Assembly: GCA_005784505.1 (NCBI GenBank)
Contig: VCAZ01000192.1
Coordinates: forward strand, 200,001 to 264,000
Source: Bagarius yarrelli
Lineage: Eukaryota > Chordata > Actinopteri > Siluriformes > Sisoridae
Direction: 5' to 3'
Length of the DNA stretch: 64,000 bases
How positions within the stretch are numbered: position 1 is the first letter of the stretch; each line of letters begins with the position of its first letter. A program made the position numbers and the translations under genes. Of this stretch, positions 61,066 through 64,000 are shown piece by piece. The notes under the pieces are model-generated. The model was not told where the DNA came from. It saw nothing but the letters and a program-made list of their open reading frames with translations, and did no database searches.

Positions 61066-63139
61066 CCCCTTCCCCACAGCCTGCTACTGAGAGCCGAGAA
61101 CCCGGACTTCATGGTGGCCGACACCTAGCACTGGGGGCAGCCTGGTCAGAATGTGATTCATGGAACGTGGTAAGTCTGAAATATCTAAAATATCTTCTCT
61201 AGCCACCCAAGATCTTATCTTGGGCCATAACCTTTTCAGTCTAACAAGTATTTCAATTTGCCACCATGACAACAGGAGTCCAGAATTTAGTTTACAGAGT
61301 AGATGGAGGGGGCTTGTTCGTCACACCAGGCTCTGTGAAAGAAACAGATGGTGCTATACCGGGTCACCAAAACGGATTGCCTAGTAGCAAGAAAGAAACA
61401 TTGTCCTCTGAGTGGCCAGTGCCCAAGAAGGTGTAGAAGGATTGTATTATGGCCATGCGTTGGGAGCGGGGAAGATAGGAATGGTTTGGTTGGCATCCCA
61501 GCAGAGTATGAGTCGGAGTATTTGATGACTAGATCTCCTCCCCCTGGGACCATTGGGCTGACATAGATCTTTCTAGGAAGAATAGTTTCAGCAATGAATT
61601 GTGATGGAGCATCTGCTCTGGCATTTTTTGATCCTGGTCGGTAAGAGATGGTGAAGTAAATACACATAAAAAAGGGCCTATTTAGCTTGTCTGGGATTAA
61701 GGTGTTTCGCATTAATGATGATGAGCCCCCCCAACCAATGCCTTCTTTCTTCTCGAGCCAGTTTGATCTAATTCTCTTTTACTAATGTCATAGTGAAGGC
61801 ACATGGGAGGAGTTTAGTGAGATTTCCAGACTGGTGGGACAAAACTGCCTCTACTCCATTGGTGAAAGCTTGGAGGGGTCTGGAAGTGTAAGAAGGTAGT
61901 AAATGCGTGGTAAATGTCTCTTCTTGAAGGCTTCTGTTGCTGCTGGTGTCCAGGACAGAGACCTGGGCCTTCCTTGGAGAACACTGGTGAGGGGATATAC
62001 TATTGAGCTGAGGTTCTTGATGAACCGTCTGTAAAAAAATTAGCCCAAGAAGCGTTGGAGTTCTTTGATGGTCTTTGGAATCAGCCAGTTTGGAAACTAT
62101 CTCTACCTTCCCTTCACTCATCTGAATGAGTTGTCTGTAAAAATCTGTTTTTACTGATGTTTTAACCAGCGAACTGAACTGAGGACTGATGGAATAAACA
62201 TTACTTGGTTTTCTGGAGAAGGTTGTGGTCTCTCAGACAATGACAAAGACCTCCACAACATCCTGGTGATGTTGCTTCCATACGTCTTGGAGTGGATCAA
62301 GATGTCATTCAGATATACCAGCACAAACTTGTGGAGAAACTCCCAAAGTACCTTATGCATTAAGTTCTGAGATGTGAACAGGGCAATAAGCAGTCCATAT
62401 GGCATAACTAGATATTCGTAATAGCCTGTAGGAGTCACAAAGGCTGTCTTCTACTCATCTCCCTCACGTATTTGGATGAGTTTGTAACCCACTGTGAGGT
62501 CCAACTTGGTGAATACTGTGGCACTCCGAAGTTCTTCCAGTGCCGCTGGTATGAGGGGAACTGGATATCAGAACTTCACGGTTATTTTGTTACGGGCTCT
62601 GTCATCTAGGAACTTTAATATTCCCCAGATTACAGCAATGCCCCTCGATATACTCCTCTATGGCCTTCTATTCAAGGATAAAGAGTGGGTATAATCTGAT
62701 GAGGCAAAGTAAAAAAGAATTCAGAAAAGCAGTTTATCAGCCCACCTCAGGGTCTCTCCACTTCTCTATAGAATCTCTGGTTTATGACCCTGAGCCAGCC
62801 TTCTCTGCCTTTTCCGCAACAGGAAGTCTTGTGATGCCAATTTGCCTGTTCCTGCTCCAATGCCCCTCAAACGAGCATTGCAACAGGTGCCAGTTCCAAT
62901 GCCCGTTTGAGAGGCATTGAAGCAGGAACCTGTTGCAATCCTGCACTTTGCCAGAATAAGGCTCTGGATTAACCACGGGACTGGCGATTACAGGCTGAAA
63001 AGGAGCGTTGGGGCTGGTGGATGCGCCGAGTGCTACTTTGTGACTGTCCACAAGTCCGTGGAATGGATCCTGGGTGCTCATGCTGAAAATTGCTCAAGGT
63101 CTGGTAACAGAAGGACTCAAAGAGAAATGATCAGTTACC

Positions 63140-63410
63140 ACAGTTTATTTTCAGCACATCAATTACAAGAAGGGCATTGAACTAATGCGATACTAGAGAA
63201 GATCTATAGAATATTGTGTATGAATAGTGGATAAGAAATGGAGCTGAAAGGAGATACTATGGAAAAAGGAGTGATGAGGAGTGTGTTGTTTTCAGGAATC
63301 TAGGCATCTTGGAAAGAGTCCATTTATAAAATAGAGGTGAGTGAAAGTAAGTTGATTAAAATCAGGAAAAGTGTGCACAGATGCTGGGTGGTGAGAGAGC
63401 CTGGTTTGTC
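63140..63410 (-). repeat. LTR-like flank, 5' copy
   Basis: Partner of the previous repeat, next to the gag start. On the minus strand it carries AATAAA near 63,150, as expected for an LTR polyadenylation signal. Exact LTR ends and primer-binding site could not be fixed. Confidence 0.6.
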
Positions 63411-63459
63411 TGTGACAAAAGGAGAGCAGTGTTGATAGGCAGTATTAGTGTCTGAACTC

Positions 63460-64000
63460 AGGAAGTAGAAGTAGAATGTTTGGCTTTATTATGGTGAGAG
63501 CTGTACACTCGCAGAGACACTGCAGTTTTGTCGTCCGATTTGCTTAGCTTTACTTTAGACACATTTAAGATGAGAGAGATTTCTGCTTGTTTTTGATTTC
63601 AGTAAAAATGGTGTTTGTGTGGAAATGTTGATGTGGGAAAACTTCTGGTTCCTTGCCTGATGGAGGAGTCTGCTATTTTACTCTGGCAACCCTGATGGCC
63701 CAGTTTAAGAAGCTAAAAAGAGAAATTCTGAGGTAGTGTGATTTATCACGAGTTAACACCAACAGACAGTTCCATAAATGTACCTACCACCCCAGGTTAA
63801 GCCCTAGGGACCAGATGGACCACCTTCTCCAAGTAGCCCAAAGACAAGGAGGATGTCCGCTTTGGCGGTAGTGGATAGGCTGGTGGTGGACAGGTTCCCA
63901 TTTTAAATGAATTATTGTTTAGCAATTTCACTTATGTTTTCACCTCAGGGTTGGCATCCTTTCTGCTGCAGTTTCTGCTGCCGTTTTACATATGCAGACG
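63460..64000. other. Right edge, no feature seen
   Basis: No recognisable gene or repeat; may be the outer part of the retroelement LTR or its flank. Confidence 0.3.

Larger units (their letters stand above)
60720..63460 (-). mobile_element. Internally deleted Ty3/gypsy LTR retrotransposon
   Basis: Reading leftward: a gag start at 63,081 with a short VVNPEPYSGK-like block; RT at 62,438-62,151 (MTPTGYYEYLVMPYGL, then FVLVYLNDILIHS); the RT connection near 62,090-62,030 in shifted frames; RNase H landmarks at about 61,870-61,790 and 61,665-61,610 (FTISYRPGSKNARADA). The catalytic YxDD reads YLND. No integrase is found, and gag/protease is cut to a few hundred bases. LTR-like flanks are at 60,720-61,065 and 63,140-63,410. 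Dead element. Confidence 0.8.

Overview
The window is genomic DNA from a teleost fish. It holds spliced vertebrate genes with clean GT/AG introns, an AT-rich background, many CA/GT and GA microsatellites, and interspersed repeats typical of bony fish: tRNA-derived SINEs with a conserved tail, Tc1/mariner remnants, L2-like LINE remnants, a short hAT-type element and a broken Ty3/gypsy element. The SINE tail resembles the Mermaid family known from catfish and zebrafish, so an otophysan fish such as a catfish is plausible, but this was judged by eye only. I see no prokaryotic or mobile defence system.

Three protein-coding genes are well supported. (1) An eola1-like ASCH-domain gene lies on the minus strand at 7,826-8,861: two exons, 163 residues. 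(2) map4k2, a germinal-centre-kinase family MAP4K, lies on the minus strand at 11,549-44,894. I could trace 32 exons that join in phase into about 827 residues: an intact N-terminal kinase domain, a diverged proline-rich linker and a C-terminal CNH (citron homology) domain. (3) rnf145, a multi-membrane-spanning RING E3 ligase, lies on the plus strand from about 47,640 to 59,571: a non-coding first exon and ten coding exons joining into 648 residues. map4k2 and rnf145 are divergent, with start regions about 2.7 kb apart. A CpG-rich, promoter-like stretch at 5,040-5,460 may carry the first exon of a further, unidentified minus-strand gene that would continue off the left edge.

Layout: 1-5,000 is repeat-rich and holds LINE reverse transcriptase remnants, transposase tails and CA repeats. 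5,040-5,460 is the putative promoter. 5,560-8,900 holds SINEs and the eola1-like gene. 8,900-11,500 holds a LINE tail, a SINE and microsatellites. 11,549-44,894 is map4k2, with introns invaded by an L2-like LINE split by a Tc1 element, other LINE tails, a hAT-type MITE and a 520-bp GA tract touching an exon. 45,000-47,600 is the intergenic stretch between the divergent genes. 47,640-60,000 is rnf145. 60,720-63,460 is a minus-strand Ty3/gypsy relic without recognisable integrase, flanked by diverged LTR-like repeats.

The genes show no operon-like relationship. From family knowledge, MAP4K2 acts upstream of JNK/p38 signalling and RNF145 is a sterol-responsive ER ubiquitin ligase. The most notable observations are a change in the RNF145 INSIG-binding motif, the giant pyrimidine tract at map4k2 exon 12, rnf145 exon 3 squeezed between a 32-bp VNTR and a long CA repeat, a 113-bp near-perfect hairpin in rnf145 intron 8, and a pair of 259-bp repeats differing at only two positions.
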